Shown here in pieces: positions 25,240 to 34,482 of a stretch of DNA of 64,000 bases (position 1 is the stretch's first letter; every line of letters starts with the position of its first letter). The position numbers were made by a program, and so were the translations under genes. Source of the DNA: Candidatus Sphingomonas phytovorans. Lineage in GTDB: Bacteria; Pseudomonadota; Alphaproteobacteria; Sphingomonadales; Sphingomonadaceae. The notes under the pieces were generated by a model. It made no database searches. It had not been told where the DNA came from and saw only the letters and a list, made by a program, of their open reading frames with translations. Location: positions 3,908,501 to 3,972,500 of the forward strand of contig CP119314.1 in the NCBI GenBank assembly GCA_029202385.1, written 5' to 3'.

Positions 25240-27150
25240 TCATTTTTTCGGCAGGGCGAACGCCAGCACCGCATCGCTCGACACCGGCGCCCCGTTGAAT
25301 CCGCCGGTATCGACCGCCGCGACATATTGGCGGCCGCTCTTGCCGGCATAGGTGATCGCCGAGCCATAGATCGCCGCCGGCAGCGTCGCGGTCCACAGGA
25401 CCTTGCCGGTGCGGGTATCGAAGGCGCGCATCTTGTTCTCGTCAGTCCCGCCGAAAAAGGCGAGGCCGGTCGCGGTGACGATCGGCGCGCCCGAGCTCAA
25501 CCGCCCGGTGTCGCGCATTCCCTCGGGCAGGCTGTCGGTCGTGCCGAGCGGCACGCGCCACGCGATCTTGCCGCTGTTGACGTTGACCGCGACCATCTCG
25601 CCCCAGGGCGGCGGGCCGCACGGCGTTCGCGTCTCGCGATCCCAGAAATAGACATAGCCGCGGGCAAGCCCCCAGGACCCGTCTGCCTGTTTGGCGAGCT
25701 GTTGCGGGCTGGCGAGCGAGTTGACGTTGGTGATGTAGAGGCCCTGCTTCGTATCGAAGGCCCCACCGCCATAGTCGATGCCGCCAAGACTGCCCGGGAA
25801 GAAGGCGATCGCCGAATCCGCCCGGAGCGGCTGGAACATCTTGCTGGGCACGATCTTGTAGTCGTCCACCACCTTCTGGCAGCGCTGTTTGATGTCGGGC
25901 GTCATCGCCGCCATGTCCGCCATCTCGAACGACAGCCGGGTGAGCGGCGGCGGCGCCGACGGCATCGGCTGGGTCGGCGACGGGGCCTCGCCCGGGACAT
26001 CGGTGTCGGTCGGGACCGGCACTTCCTTCACATCGTAGATCGGCTTGCCGGTGACACGGTCGAGGATGAACATGATCGCCATCTTGCTCATCACCGCGAT
26101 GGCGGGGATAGTGCGGCCATCCTTCTTCACGTCGAGCAATGTCGCGGCGGGCAGGTCGACGTCCCAGATGTCGTGATGGACGACCTGGAAATGCCAGAGA
26201 TATTTGCCGCTGGTCGCGTCGACCGCGACGATGGAGTTGCCGTAGAGATTGTCGCCCTTGCGATCGCCGCCCCAGCGATCGAAGCTTGGCGCCGCGATCG
26301 GCAGATAGGCGATGCCGCGCTTTTCATCGACGACGATCTGCGTCCAGACATTGTTGCCCGACCGGTTCTTCCAGCTGTCCCCTTCCCAGGTCTCGTGGCC
26401 GGGCTCACCCGGGCCCGGCACGGTGTTGAAGGTCCAGGCGAGCTTGCCGGTGCGCGCATCCCAGGCGCGGACATCCCCCCTGGCGCCGAGTGACGGCGTT
26501 TCCTGCACGCGCGATCCGGTGATGATCAGGTCGCCATAGAATGCTGGCGGCCCGGTCATACCGTATTGGCCGTTCGGGTTGCCGTTCATGATCTCCGGCG
26601 TCTTCATGTCGACCACGCCATTCACGCCGAAACCCGGCACCGGCACGCCGGTGGCGGCATCGAGCGCGATCAGCCGACCCGAACGGGTGCCGAACACGAT
26701 CTCCGGCTTCGCCTGCTTCGAACCGGGCCAATATTGGACGCCGCGGGTCGAGGCCTGGTCGCGCTCAGGCATCTGGTACGACCAGATTTCCTTGCCGGTA
26801 TCGGCGTCAAGCGCGACGACCTTGCCGTAGGGCGAGGGGAAATACATCACGCCGTTCATCACGATCGGCGTGGCCTGCGACGAGGAGAAGCGCGGCCGCG
26901 GCGGGGGCGGCATGTTGGCCGGCGCCTCGGGATTTACCGGGAAGCTCGGCACAACGAAATTGGACGGCTTCATATGATAGGTCCAGGCGACCTGAAGCGT
27001 GGCGACATTCTGCGGCGTGATCTGGGTCAGCGGCGAATAGCGCGTCGCTCCCTGATCGTTGCCATAGCTCGGCCAATCCTTTCCGGCGGGGGTGGCATGC
27101 GCCGAAGCGGCAATCGTCGCGACGCCCGCGAGCAGCAGAGCGAGCCTCAA
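25240..27150 (-). CDS. PQQ-dependent dehydrogenase (second quinoprotein)
   Basis: A 636-residue exported quinoprotein. The start is TTG at 27150, chosen because it begins a clean signal peptide (MRLALLLAGVATIAASAHATPAG) and overlaps the cupin stop as TTGA; no ATG offers this. Propeller repeats include VVALDADTGKEIWSYQ, LIALDAATGVPVPGF, VRAWDARTGKLAWTFN and IVAVDATSGKYLWHFQ. It starts with the family's DWPSYGNDQGATRYSPLTQI. There is no heme motif. It differs clearly from the 700-residue enzyme, so the two probably serve different steps or substrates. Confidence 0.9.
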   Translation of the reverse strand: MRLALLLAGVATIAASAHATPAGKDWPSYGNDQGATRYSPLTQITPQNVATLQVAWTYHMKPSNFVVPSFPVNPEAPANMPPPPRPRFSSSQATPIVMNGVMYFPSPYGKVVALDADTGKEIWSYQMPERDQASTRGVQYWPGSKQAKPEIVFGTRSGRLIALDAATGVPVPGFGVNGVVDMKTPEIMNGNPNGQYGMTGPPAFYGDLIITGSRVQETPSLGARGDVRAWDARTGKLAWTFNTVPGPGEPGHETWEGDSWKNRSGNNVWTQIVVDEKRGIAYLPIAAPSFDRWGGDRKGDNLYGNSIVAVDATSGKYLWHFQVVHHDIWDVDLPAATLLDVKKDGRTIPAIAVMSKMAIMFILDRVTGKPIYDVKEVPVPTDTDVPGEAPSPTQPMPSAPPPLTRLSFEMADMAAMTPDIKQRCQKVVDDYKIVPSKMFQPLRADSAIAFFPGSLGGIDYGGGAFDTKQGLYITNVNSLASPQQLAKQADGSWGLARGYVYFWDRETRTPCGPPPWGEMVAVNVNSGKIAWRVPLGTTDSLPEGMRDTGRLSSGAPIVTATGLAFFGGTDENKMRAFDTRTGKVLWTATLPAAIYGSAITYAGKSGRQYVAAVDTGGFNGAPVSSDAVLAFALPKK

Positions 27151-28091
27151 CGGGCAGCCCTCGGACGAGCGGCCTGCGCGGCCATATACGACGCCTTGGA
27201 CGCCAGATCCTTCGCTACACCGATCACCATCATATCGAGGGGAGTTGCTCCTGTTGACCGAATCGACCGGGATTGTCCCAGATCGACGGGGACGACGTCC
27301 CCAATGTGAATGGGTGTCGTCTCCGAACCGATGGCGACCTCACCATCGCCAGAGATGACCAGATAAACCTCGCTCATCTCAGCCATGGTCCGCGTGCCGA
27401 CCGACGCACCCGGCGGAATGCGCAGGTGATCGACATAGGACCAGGGCGTCGAGAAGACGCTCGGCTCGAACGCCCGGCGATATTGCACCGTGCCGGTGCC
27501 GCCATCCATGCCGGCGACGGGCCGAAGTTGCGCCGGATCGAAGCGGGCTGAGATGAATTGGGGAATCGGGTCGAGCGTCACATCGGTGCGCGGGTCGTCC
27601 AGGTTGAATGCGTCGTAGGTCTTGGTCAGCCCAACATTGATATTGACCCACTGCACAGGCTTGTCAGTGGGGTTGTAGATGCCGTGCGCGTGACCCATCC
27701 GATCGGGCACTGCGGCCGGGCCCTTGATGAGCGAGGTATGGCCGTTGATCGTGAACTGCGCCTCCCCGTCCAGGATGACGAACATCTCTTCGCAATTGTT
27801 GTGGAAATGTTCGCCGATGCCGCTTCTGGGCGCGATCACGCCGCGGTGGACGAAGATCAGGTTGGTGCTGAGCGCATCGGCGCCGAAGATTGGGGCGAAT
27901 TCCATGGATCCGGCGCCGGCATGAACGCCCTCGCTGTGGCGGTATCTGGTCGGGTCGGTATGGCCGATGCGCTGCGCCAGCGTCTTCGCCGGCCGGGCGC
28001 CGGGCTGAACCGGACCAGCGGACTGTCCATGCGCGGCCGCCGAAACGAACATCGGCCCGATGACCGCGCACGCCAACAGATGCTTCCTCAA
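27147..28091 (-). CDS. Exported bicupin protein
   Basis: A 314-residue protein with a signal peptide (MRKHLLACAVIGPMFVSAAAHGQ) and two cupin barrels. The first, about residues 75-160, has metal-ligand-like HFHNNCEEMFVILDGEAQF and PDRMGHAHGIYNPT. The second, about 210-290, has RIPPGASVGTRTMAEMSEVYLVISGDGE with fewer histidines. Export of a cupin suggests a periplasmic isomerase, epimerase, dioxygenase or sugar/aromatic lyase; the reaction is not assignable. It heads the unit with the second PQQ dehydrogenase and is divergent from an MFS carrier across an ATATCATAT operator. Confidence 0.8.
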   Translation of the reverse strand: MRKHLLACAVIGPMFVSAAAHGQSAGPVQPGARPAKTLAQRIGHTDPTRYRHSEGVHAGAGSMEFAPIFGADALSTNLIFVHRGVIAPRSGIGEHFHNNCEEMFVILDGEAQFTINGHTSLIKGPAAVPDRMGHAHGIYNPTDKPVQWVNINVGLTKTYDAFNLDDPRTDVTLDPIPQFISARFDPAQLRPVAGMDGGTGTVQYRRAFEPSVFSTPWSYVDHLRIPPGASVGTRTMAEMSEVYLVISGDGEVAIGSETTPIHIGDVVPVDLGQSRSIRSTGATPLDMMVIGVAKDLASKASYMAAQAARPRAAR

Positions 28092-28180
28092 CCCGGATCT
28101 CCCCTCGACGTCACGGCCGTTCGCTACCGGTCCGGCACAGACGTTGTTCTTTGTTTCGACGGATGCTAGCAGGGTGCAAT

Positions 28181-28197
28181 ATCATATACAATATGAT
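28181..28197. promoter_or_regulatory. Predicted FCD-GntR operator (ATCATAT-ACA-ATATGAT)
   Basis: A perfect 7-bp inverted repeat spaced by ACA in the 152-bp divergent region between the cupin and MFS genes. Together with flanking AT it contains ATATCATAT (28179-28187), the reverse complement of the nonamer at 23626 and 41062. Confidence 0.65.
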
Positions 28198-28243
28198 CCT
28201 GAGGCCATTGGCCGCAGGGCGGGGTATAGCGAGGGGATAGGCC

Positions 28244-29557
28244 GTGATGACGATAGCGAGGCGCTCGCGAGTGCGGGTCTTATTGATTTTCCTGCTTTTT
28301 CTGTTGAGCACGGTAGCGTTTCTCGACCGGACCAACATCTCGGTCGCGGGCGTGCAGATGCGTCAGGAATATGGCATCGACCAGATTCACCTCGGCTGGG
28401 TCTTCAGCGCGTTCCTGATCGGCTATGCCGCGTTCCAGGTTCCCGCAGGCTGGCTGGCGGTCAGGATCGGGCCGCGCAAGGTCCTCACCTATGGCGTGAT
28501 CTGGTGGGGCATCCTCTCGGCGGCGACCGCGCTCGTTTCCCCGGCCCTCGGCAGCACCGTGCTTCAGCTCATCGTCGTCCGCTTCCTGCTCGGCGCCGGT
28601 GAGGCGGTGATCTATCCGGCCGGCAACCAGTTCCTCTCGCGCTGGATTCCGATCCAGGAGCGGGGCAAGGCCAATGGCTGGATCTTCGCGGGCGTGGGCG
28701 CCGGCGCCGGCCTGACGCCACCGCTGATCACCGCGATCATCGCCTTTGGCGGGTGGCGCCTGTCCTTCTATGCCTGTGCGCTGATCGGGATCGTCGTCGG
28801 TGCCGTCTGGTACCTGCTCGCGCGCGACCGGCCGGAAGAACATCCCGCCGTCTCCGAAGCCGAACTCGCTCATATCCGGGCCGGCCTGCCCGTGCCCTCG
28901 ACCGGCGCCGCGCCGGCCACGCCATGGGCCACGATCCTCACCGACCGGAACGTCTGGGGCCTGTTCGTCAGCTATTTCTGCTTCGGCTATGTCGCCTGGC
29001 TCTTCTTCAGCTGGTTCTTCATTTATCTCGCGGAGGCGCGCCATGTCGACCTGAAGGCGAGCGCGCTCTATTCAATGATGCCGTTCATCGCGATGACCAT
29101 CTGCTGCCTGGGCGGCGGCGTCGCCAATGACCGGATCGCGAAGAAATACGGCCTGTTCTGGGGCCGTAGCGGCCTGGCGGTGGTCGCGTTCATCCTGACC
29201 GCCGGGTTCCTGGCGGCGGGATCGCAGGTGACCGGCACCGGGCTGGCCGTGGTGATACTGGCCGGCGGCGCGGGCGCGCTGTACCTCTCGCAGAGCTCGT
29301 TCTGGTCGGTCACCGCCGACATCGCCGGGCCGCATACCGGCGTCGTATCGGGCTTCATGAACATGGGATGCCAGATCGGCGGCGCGATCACCGCGTCGCT
29401 GACACCCTGGATCGCCCAGGAATATGGCTGGATCGCTGCCTTCGGCACCGCAGCCGCCCTGGCGATCATCGGGGCCGTTGCCTGGTGTTTCGTGAAGCCG
29501 GATCGGCTGATCGTCGCCGAGCGGCCGGCATCGGCCGATCTCGCGGTCGCCGCCTGA
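28244..29557 (+). CDS. MFS transporter, anion:cation symporter (ACS) type
   Basis: A 437-residue 12-helix carrier. The N-terminus AFLDRTNISVAGVQMRQEYG and the loop GWLAVRIGPRKVLTYG (motif A) are typical of the ACS family, which imports carboxylates such as tartrate, glucarate or aromatic acids. The ATG at 28244 follows GATAGGCCGTG; Met2 (28247) is an alternative start. It begins a plus-strand unit with the CoA-transferase and crotonase-like genes and probably imports their substrate across the inner membrane. Confidence 0.85.
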   Translation: MMTIARRSRVRVLLIFLLFLLSTVAFLDRTNISVAGVQMRQEYGIDQIHLGWVFSAFLIGYAAFQVPAGWLAVRIGPRKVLTYGVIWWGILSAATALVSPALGSTVLQLIVVRFLLGAGEAVIYPAGNQFLSRWIPIQERGKANGWIFAGVGAGAGLTPPLITAIIAFGGWRLSFYACALIGIVVGAVWYLLARDRPEEHPAVSEAELAHIRAGLPVPSTGAAPATPWATILTDRNVWGLFVSYFCFGYVAWLFFSWFFIYLAEARHVDLKASALYSMMPFIAMTICCLGGGVANDRIAKKYGLFWGRSGLAVVAFILTAGFLAAGSQVTGTGLAVVILAGGAGALYLSQSSFWSVTADIAGPHTGVVSGFMNMGCQIGGAITASLTPWIAQEYGWIAAFGTAAALAIIGAVAWCFVKPDRLIVAERPASADLAVAA

Positions 29558-29626
29558 TATCGCCGACGGGCAAGCACTTGACTGAAAATGTCGCCGGCGG
29601 GCGGCGCGTATGAAGGAAGACATTGA

Positions 29627-30817
29627 ATGACGACGCTGCCGCTTTCCGGCATCCGGGTGCTCGATATCACCCAGGTCATGGCAGGCCCGTTCTGCTGCAT
29701 GCTGCTGGGCGACATGGGCGCCGACGTGATCAAGATCGAGCCGCCGAAGACGGGCGATTCGACGCGGCATTCGATGGGCTTCCGCCTGAAGGGCGAGGAC
29801 AGCCCCGGCTTCCTCGCGCTCAACCGCAACAAGCGCAGCATCACGCTCGACCTGAAGAACGAGGCCGATCGCGAGGTGCTCTATGCCCTGGTCAAGACCG
29901 CCGATGTGGTGGTCGAGAACGCCCGGCCCGGCGTCGCGGCTCGGCTCGGCATGGGCTATGAGACGCTCAACGCGATCAATCCGCGGCTGATCTATGCCAG
30001 CATCTCCGGCTTCGGCCAGACCGGTCCCTGGGCGCAGCGCCCCGGATTCGACCTGATCGCGCAGGCGATGTCGGGCGTGCTCAGCTCGAACGGTTTCCCC
30101 GGCATGGAGCCCGCCAAGAATTCGATCGCCGTCGCCGATCTCGGCGCCGGGCTGTTCTCGGTCTATGCAATCCTGAGCGCGGTGATCGGCCGCGAGAAGA
30201 GCGGCCAGGGCCAGTATATCGACGCCTCGCTGCTCGAGGCGGCGATGGGCCTGTCGATCTGGGAGACGACCGAACTATGGGGCACCGGCAAGTCGCCGAC
30301 CCCGATCGGCTCGGCCAATCGAATGTCCGGCCCCTATCAGGCAGTGCTGGCCAAGGACGGCTGGTTCGTGATCGGCGCGGCCAACCAGGGCCTGTGGCTG
30401 ACCTTCCTCAAGATCCTCGGCCGCGAGGAACTGCAGGACGTGCCCGATTATTCGACCAATGCCGCGCGCGTGGCGAACCGGATCGAACTGATCGCCGAGC
30501 TCGCCCCGACCTTCCTGACGCGCACCAGCCAGGAATGGATCGACGCGCTACTCGGCGCCGGCGTGCCCGCCGCCCCGATCCTCGACTATGAACAGGCGAT
30601 GGCGAGCGAGCAGGCGATCGCGCGCAACATGGTGATGGAGGTGGCCCACCCTGTCGAGGGAACGTTCAAGTCGCTCGGCTTCCCCGTCAAGATGATGGGC
30701 ACTCCGCAGGAAGTGCGCCTGCCGCCACCGCTGATCAACGAACATGCCGATGAGATCCGCCGCGAGTTGCGCAAGCGCGGCCTGTTGCCCGAGACTTCGA
30801 CGGAGGCTGCCAAATGA
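29627..30817 (+). CDS. CaiB/BaiF (class III) CoA-transferase
   Basis: A 396-residue family III CoA-transferase: PLSGIRVLDITQVMAGPFCCMLLGDMGADVIKIE at the N-terminus, LNRNKRSITLDLK, ISGFGQTGPW, and the catalytic Asp in VADLGAG at about 170. It would activate a carboxylic acid by moving CoA from another acyl-CoA. GAAGGAAG is the ribosome site. It overlaps the crotonase gene by ATGA, so the acyl-CoA formed is probably that enzyme's substrate. Confidence 0.92.
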   Translation: MTTLPLSGIRVLDITQVMAGPFCCMLLGDMGADVIKIEPPKTGDSTRHSMGFRLKGEDSPGFLALNRNKRSITLDLKNEADREVLYALVKTADVVVENARPGVAARLGMGYETLNAINPRLIYASISGFGQTGPWAQRPGFDLIAQAMSGVLSSNGFPGMEPAKNSIAVADLGAGLFSVYAILSAVIGREKSGQGQYIDASLLEAAMGLSIWETTELWGTGKSPTPIGSANRMSGPYQAVLAKDGWFVIGAANQGLWLTFLKILGREELQDVPDYSTNAARVANRIELIAELAPTFLTRTSQEWIDALLGAGVPAAPILDYEQAMASEQAIARNMVMEVAHPVEGTFKSLGFPVKMMGTPQEVRLPPPLINEHADEIRRELRKRGLLPETSTEAAK

Positions 30818-31593
30818 GCGGCCAGACCATCATGGAGCGCGACGGCGCGATCGCGCGCGTCCGGTTCGACAATGTCCCGGCACACAATGCGCTGACTCAC
30901 CGGATGTGGGTCGACCTGCACGATATCTGCGTGACGCTGGCCAATGATCCGTCGGTGCGCGTCGTCACCTTCCGCGGCACCGGCGGCAGGGCCTTCATCT
31001 CGGGCACCGACATCTCGGGTTTCGCCGATTTCTCTGGCGGGCAGGACGGGCTCGACTATGAGAACGAAATCGACCTGTTCATGGGATCGATCGACAGGAT
31101 ACCGGCGGTCACCATCGCGGTGGTCGAGGGCTGGGCGGTCGGCGGCGGGATCAACATCTCCTCAGCCTGCGATTTCCGGGTGGCGACACCCAATGCGACG
31201 TTCGGATCGCCGATCGGCCGCACCATCGGCAATTGCCTGTCAGCCAGCAGCGTGGCGCGAGTCGGCGGCGCGGTTGGCGTGCAGATCGCCAAGCGCATGG
31301 TGCTGCTTGGCGAGATGATCACCGCGCAGGAACTGCTCGACAACGGCTTCCTCTACAAGATCGCCGAGCCCGAGGAGCTTGATGCCGTGGTCGATACGCT
31401 GGTGCAGCGCGCGGCGGAGAATGCGCCGCTCACCACGCGCGCGACCAAGGAAACGATCCGTCGACTGACCTTCGACGGGCTGCCCGACATCCAGCAGCTC
31501 ATCTCCGACGTCTATGGCAGCAACGATTTCCGTCGCGGCGTGCATGATTTCCTGGCGAAGACGAAGAAGACGCCGATCTGGACGGGCGACTGA
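30814..31593 (+). CDS. Crotonase-superfamily protein lacking the usual catalytic glutamates
   Basis: A 259-residue crotonase fold: the acyl-CoA oxyanion-hole segments are present (AFISGTDISGF and EGWAVGGGINISSACD). The two glutamates of enoyl-CoA hydratases are not: the first falls at Asn in GGGINIS, the second in the FGSPIGRTIGNCLS loop where no Glu occurs. It is thus unlikely to be a simple hydratase. Isomerase, lyase, decarboxylase or C-C hydrolase activities of the superfamily remain possible. ATGA-coupled to the CoA-transferase. Confidence 0.8.
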   Translation: MSGQTIMERDGAIARVRFDNVPAHNALTHRMWVDLHDICVTLANDPSVRVVTFRGTGGRAFISGTDISGFADFSGGQDGLDYENEIDLFMGSIDRIPAVTIAVVEGWAVGGGINISSACDFRVATPNATFGSPIGRTIGNCLSASSVARVGGAVGVQIAKRMVLLGEMITAQELLDNGFLYKIAEPEELDAVVDTLVQRAAENAPLTTRATKETIRRLTFDGLPDIQQLISDVYGSNDFRRGVHDFLAKTKKTPIWTGD

Positions 31594-31636
31594 CCGAGGC
31601 GCTCGGTCTGTTCGATCTGGAATAGCCGAACGAAAA

Positions 31637-31662
31637 CGGCCGCCCCCTTACGGGAGCGGCCG
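31637..31662 (-). terminator. Rho-independent terminator of the aldehyde dehydrogenase unit
   Basis: Stem CGGCCGC.CCC/GGG.GCGGCCG in the 88-bp convergent gap, followed on the minus strand by TTTTCGTT. On the plus strand no T-run follows, though the hairpin may still affect the crotonase transcript. Confidence 0.75.
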
Positions 31663-31681
31663 CTCTACGATCCGCCGGCCA

Positions 31682-33172
31682 CTACCAGCTTACAGCGATA
31701 TATTTCGCCTCAGTATATTCGTGCAGGCCGTGGTGCGAGCCTTCGCGGCCGAGGCCGCTCTGCTTGACGCCGCCGAACGGCGCCGCCGCATCCGACACCA
31801 GGCCGCGGTTGAGCGCGACCATGCCCGCCTCAATCCGTTCCGAGATGGCGAGACCCTTCTTAAGATCGCCGGTAAAGACATAGGCGGCCAGGCCGAACTC
31901 GGTCGCATTGGCGAGGCGGATGGCGTCCTCGACATCGTCGAACACCGTGATCGGGGCGACGGGGCCGAACACCTCGGTCGTCAGGATCTGCGAGTCCGGA
32001 TGGATGTCCGCGATGACCGTCGGCGGGTAGAAGAAACCGTCGCCCCGCGGGGTCTTGCCGCCGAGCAGGACACGCGCGCCCTTCGCCTCTGCGTCCTCGA
32101 CCAGCATCTCGATCTTGTCGATCGCTTCCTGGTTGATCATCGCGCCGCATTCGGTGGCCGTGTCGTAACCGGGGCCGACCTTCAGCGCCCCCATGCGCTC
32201 GACCAGCTTCCGCGTGAACGCCTCGTAGATGCCGCGCTGGACATAGAAGCGGTTCGCTGCCGTGCAAGCCTCGCCCGCATTGCGCATCTTAGCGACCATC
32301 GCGCCTTCGATCGCCGGGTCGAGATCGGCATCGTCGAGTACCAGAAACGGTGCGTTGCCGCCTAGCTCCATCGACGCGCTGAGCACCTGGTCGGCGCATT
32401 CGCGCAACAGGATCCGGCCGACCTCGGTCGAGCCGGTGAAGCTGAGCTTCCGCACCCGCGGATCGTGCAGCATCGCGCGGCACACGCCCGGCGCGTCGCT
32501 GGTGTTGATCACATTGACGACACCGACGGGCACGCCGGCGTCGAGCATGATCTGCGCCACCGCGAGCGCGGTCAGCGGGGTTTCCGCCGCAGGCTTCAGG
32601 ATGACGGTGCAGCCGGCCGCGAGCGCCGGGGCGATCTTTCGCGTGGCCATCGCCGCCGGGAAGTTCCACGGCGTGATTAGCACCGAGATGCCGATCGGCT
32701 GATACTGGACCAGGATTCGGTTGTTGCCGGCCGGCGAGACGGACAGCTCGCCGTTGATGCGCACCGCTTCCTCCGCATACCAGCGGAAGAATTCGGCGGC
32801 ATAGCCGACCTCGCCGCGCGCATCGGGCAGCGACTTGCCATTTTCCAGGCTGATGAGCTGGGCGAGCCATTCAGCGTTCGCCATCATCCTTTCCCAGCAC
32901 GCCATCAGGATCGTCGCGCGGGCGCGGGGCGCGGTGGCGGCCCAGGCGGCCGCGGCGGCCTCGGCGGCGTCGACACAGGCGATGCCGTCCTCGACCGTGC
33001 CGTCGGCGATCGCGGTCAGCACGCCGCCGGTCGAGGGATTGACCACCTCGATACGGCCACGGCCATGACCCTCGACCCAGGCATCACCGATCAGCAAATC
33101 GGTCGGGATGTTGAACGGCGCTTCATGCTCCCCGGCGGCGGGGGCGGCGTAACTGTTCAGGGATTCCATCAT
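31682..33172 (-). CDS. NAD(P)-dependent succinate-semialdehyde-type dehydrogenase
   Basis: A 496-residue aldehyde dehydrogenase. PWNFPAAMATRKIAPALAAGCTVILKPA is the cofactor region, ELGGNAPF holds the general-base Glu, and GEACTAANRFYV has the catalytic Cys. The run PFGGVKQSGLGREGSHHGLHEYTEAKY at the end is characteristic of GabD-like SSADHs. It oxidises an aldehyde acid to a dicarboxylate in the cytoplasm. It overlaps the iron alcohol dehydrogenase gene (ATGA at 33169-33172), whose alcohol-to-aldehyde product it would take. Confidence 0.9.
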   Translation of the reverse strand: MMESLNSYAAPAAGEHEAPFNIPTDLLIGDAWVEGHGRGRIEVVNPSTGGVLTAIADGTVEDGIACVDAAEAAAAAWAATAPRARATILMACWERMMANAEWLAQLISLENGKSLPDARGEVGYAAEFFRWYAEEAVRINGELSVSPAGNNRILVQYQPIGISVLITPWNFPAAMATRKIAPALAAGCTVILKPAAETPLTALAVAQIMLDAGVPVGVVNVINTSDAPGVCRAMLHDPRVRKLSFTGSTEVGRILLRECADQVLSASMELGGNAPFLVLDDADLDPAIEGAMVAKMRNAGEACTAANRFYVQRGIYEAFTRKLVERMGALKVGPGYDTATECGAMINQEAIDKIEMLVEDAEAKGARVLLGGKTPRGDGFFYPPTVIADIHPDSQILTTEVFGPVAPITVFDDVEDAIRLANATEFGLAAYVFTGDLKKGLAISERIEAGMVALNRGLVSDAAAPFGGVKQSGLGREGSHHGLHEYTEAKYIAVSW

Positions 33173-34425
33173 TTTGCCTTCTGGAAGTTCAGATTCACGC
33201 GATCGAGCAGCAACGAACGGTCGCCCGCATAGGCGGCGGCGGTGATGCTGCGCATCGCGTCGAGATCGAGGGGACGGGGGTTGTTCTTGATCAGGCGCTG
33301 CGCCTTCAGGCCGTTCTCCGCGACATAGTCCTGCATGTCTTCGGCCAGGCCGAGCTGCCTGAGCGAGGTGGGAATACCGACCGACGCGAACAAGTCGGCA
33401 ATGCCGTCGATGAAGAGCTGCGACAGCACATCCTCATTGTCGTCCGGTGACCCGAGGCCGACGACGCGGGCAAGCTCCGCAAAGGCCGGGACTGCCGCCG
33501 GACGGTTGAACTGCATGACATAGGGCAGCAGCGCCGCGACCCCGTCGCCATGCGCCGTGTGAGTCAAATTGCCGACCGGATATTGCAGCGCGTGCGCCGC
33601 CGCCGTGCCCGCCACACCGAACGCGCAGCCGGCGGCCAGCGAGCCGAGCATGAGCTGCTCGCGCGCGACCATGTTGCTACCGTCGTCATATCCCGCCTTG
33701 AGGCTGTCCCACACGCTCTTCACCGCCAGCCTGGCGAAATGATCCGACAAGCCGTTCTTGCCGACGAAGACATGATCCTGGGTCAGCATCGCATCGATCG
33801 GGCGGGCGAGCGCGGTGAACGCCTCGACCGCATGGGTCATCGCATCCGAGCCCGAGCAGGCGGTGAGGCCCTTTGGGCAGGTGATCGTCAGTTCCGGATC
33901 GCAGATCGCCGCCATCGGGATCAGATAGGGGCTGGCGATGCCGACCTTGGCACCGAGCGCGTTGTCGGAGACCACGGCGACGGGCGTGACCTCCGAACCA
34001 GTGCCCGAGGTGGTCGGCACCGCGACCAGCGGCAGGACGGGCCCGGGAACCTTGAACTCCCCATAATAGTCGCTGATGCCGCCGCCATGCGCGAGCAGCA
34101 CCGCAACGACCTTCGACAGGTCCATGCAACTGCCGCCGCCGATGCCGAGCACGACATCGGCGGTGAAGCCGCGAACCTGCTCCACGCATTCAAGGATCGA
34201 TTCGACGGGCAGGTCGGGCTGGGTCTGGTCATAGACATGAGTCTCGACCCCTGCCTCTTCGAGATCGGCGAGCATCGTCCCGAACGCCGGGTCCGCGGCC
34301 AGGCGCGCGTCGGTGCAGATAAGGGCGCGCCTGCCGAGCGAGGCCGTCACCTTGCCGATGGCGCGGCGCTGGCCGACACCGAACAGGACCGAGCGGGGAA
34401 GGCGCATGGTGCCGAAGATAGTCAT
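33169..34425 (-). CDS. Iron-containing (group III) alcohol dehydrogenase
   Basis: A 418-residue Fe-ADH: NAD-binding GIGGGSCMDLSKVVAVL, PTTSGTGSEVTP, and metal-ligand regions DAMTHAVEAFTA, AAAHALQYPVG and LTHTAHGDGVA are all present. Members reduce or oxidise small alcohols, including 4-hydroxybutyrate and lactaldehyde. Coupled by overlap to the semialdehyde dehydrogenase; a pair of 4-hydroxybutyrate dehydrogenase plus SSADH is an attractive reading but not proven by the sequence. Confidence 0.9.
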   Translation of the reverse strand: MTIFGTMRLPRSVLFGVGQRRAIGKVTASLGRRALICTDARLAADPAFGTMLADLEEAGVETHVYDQTQPDLPVESILECVEQVRGFTADVVLGIGGGSCMDLSKVVAVLLAHGGGISDYYGEFKVPGPVLPLVAVPTTSGTGSEVTPVAVVSDNALGAKVGIASPYLIPMAAICDPELTITCPKGLTACSGSDAMTHAVEAFTALARPIDAMLTQDHVFVGKNGLSDHFARLAVKSVWDSLKAGYDDGSNMVAREQLMLGSLAAGCAFGVAGTAAAHALQYPVGNLTHTAHGDGVAALLPYVMQFNRPAAVPAFAELARVVGLGSPDDNEDVLSQLFIDGIADLFASVGIPTSLRQLGLAEDMQDYVAENGLKAQRLIKNNPRPLDLDAMRSITAAAYAGDRSLLLDRVNLNFQKAK

Positions 34426-34482
34426 GAGATGCCTGCTGAAGGAGAGAGTGAGAGGATATTCATCTGATTGATTCCCAAGGGA

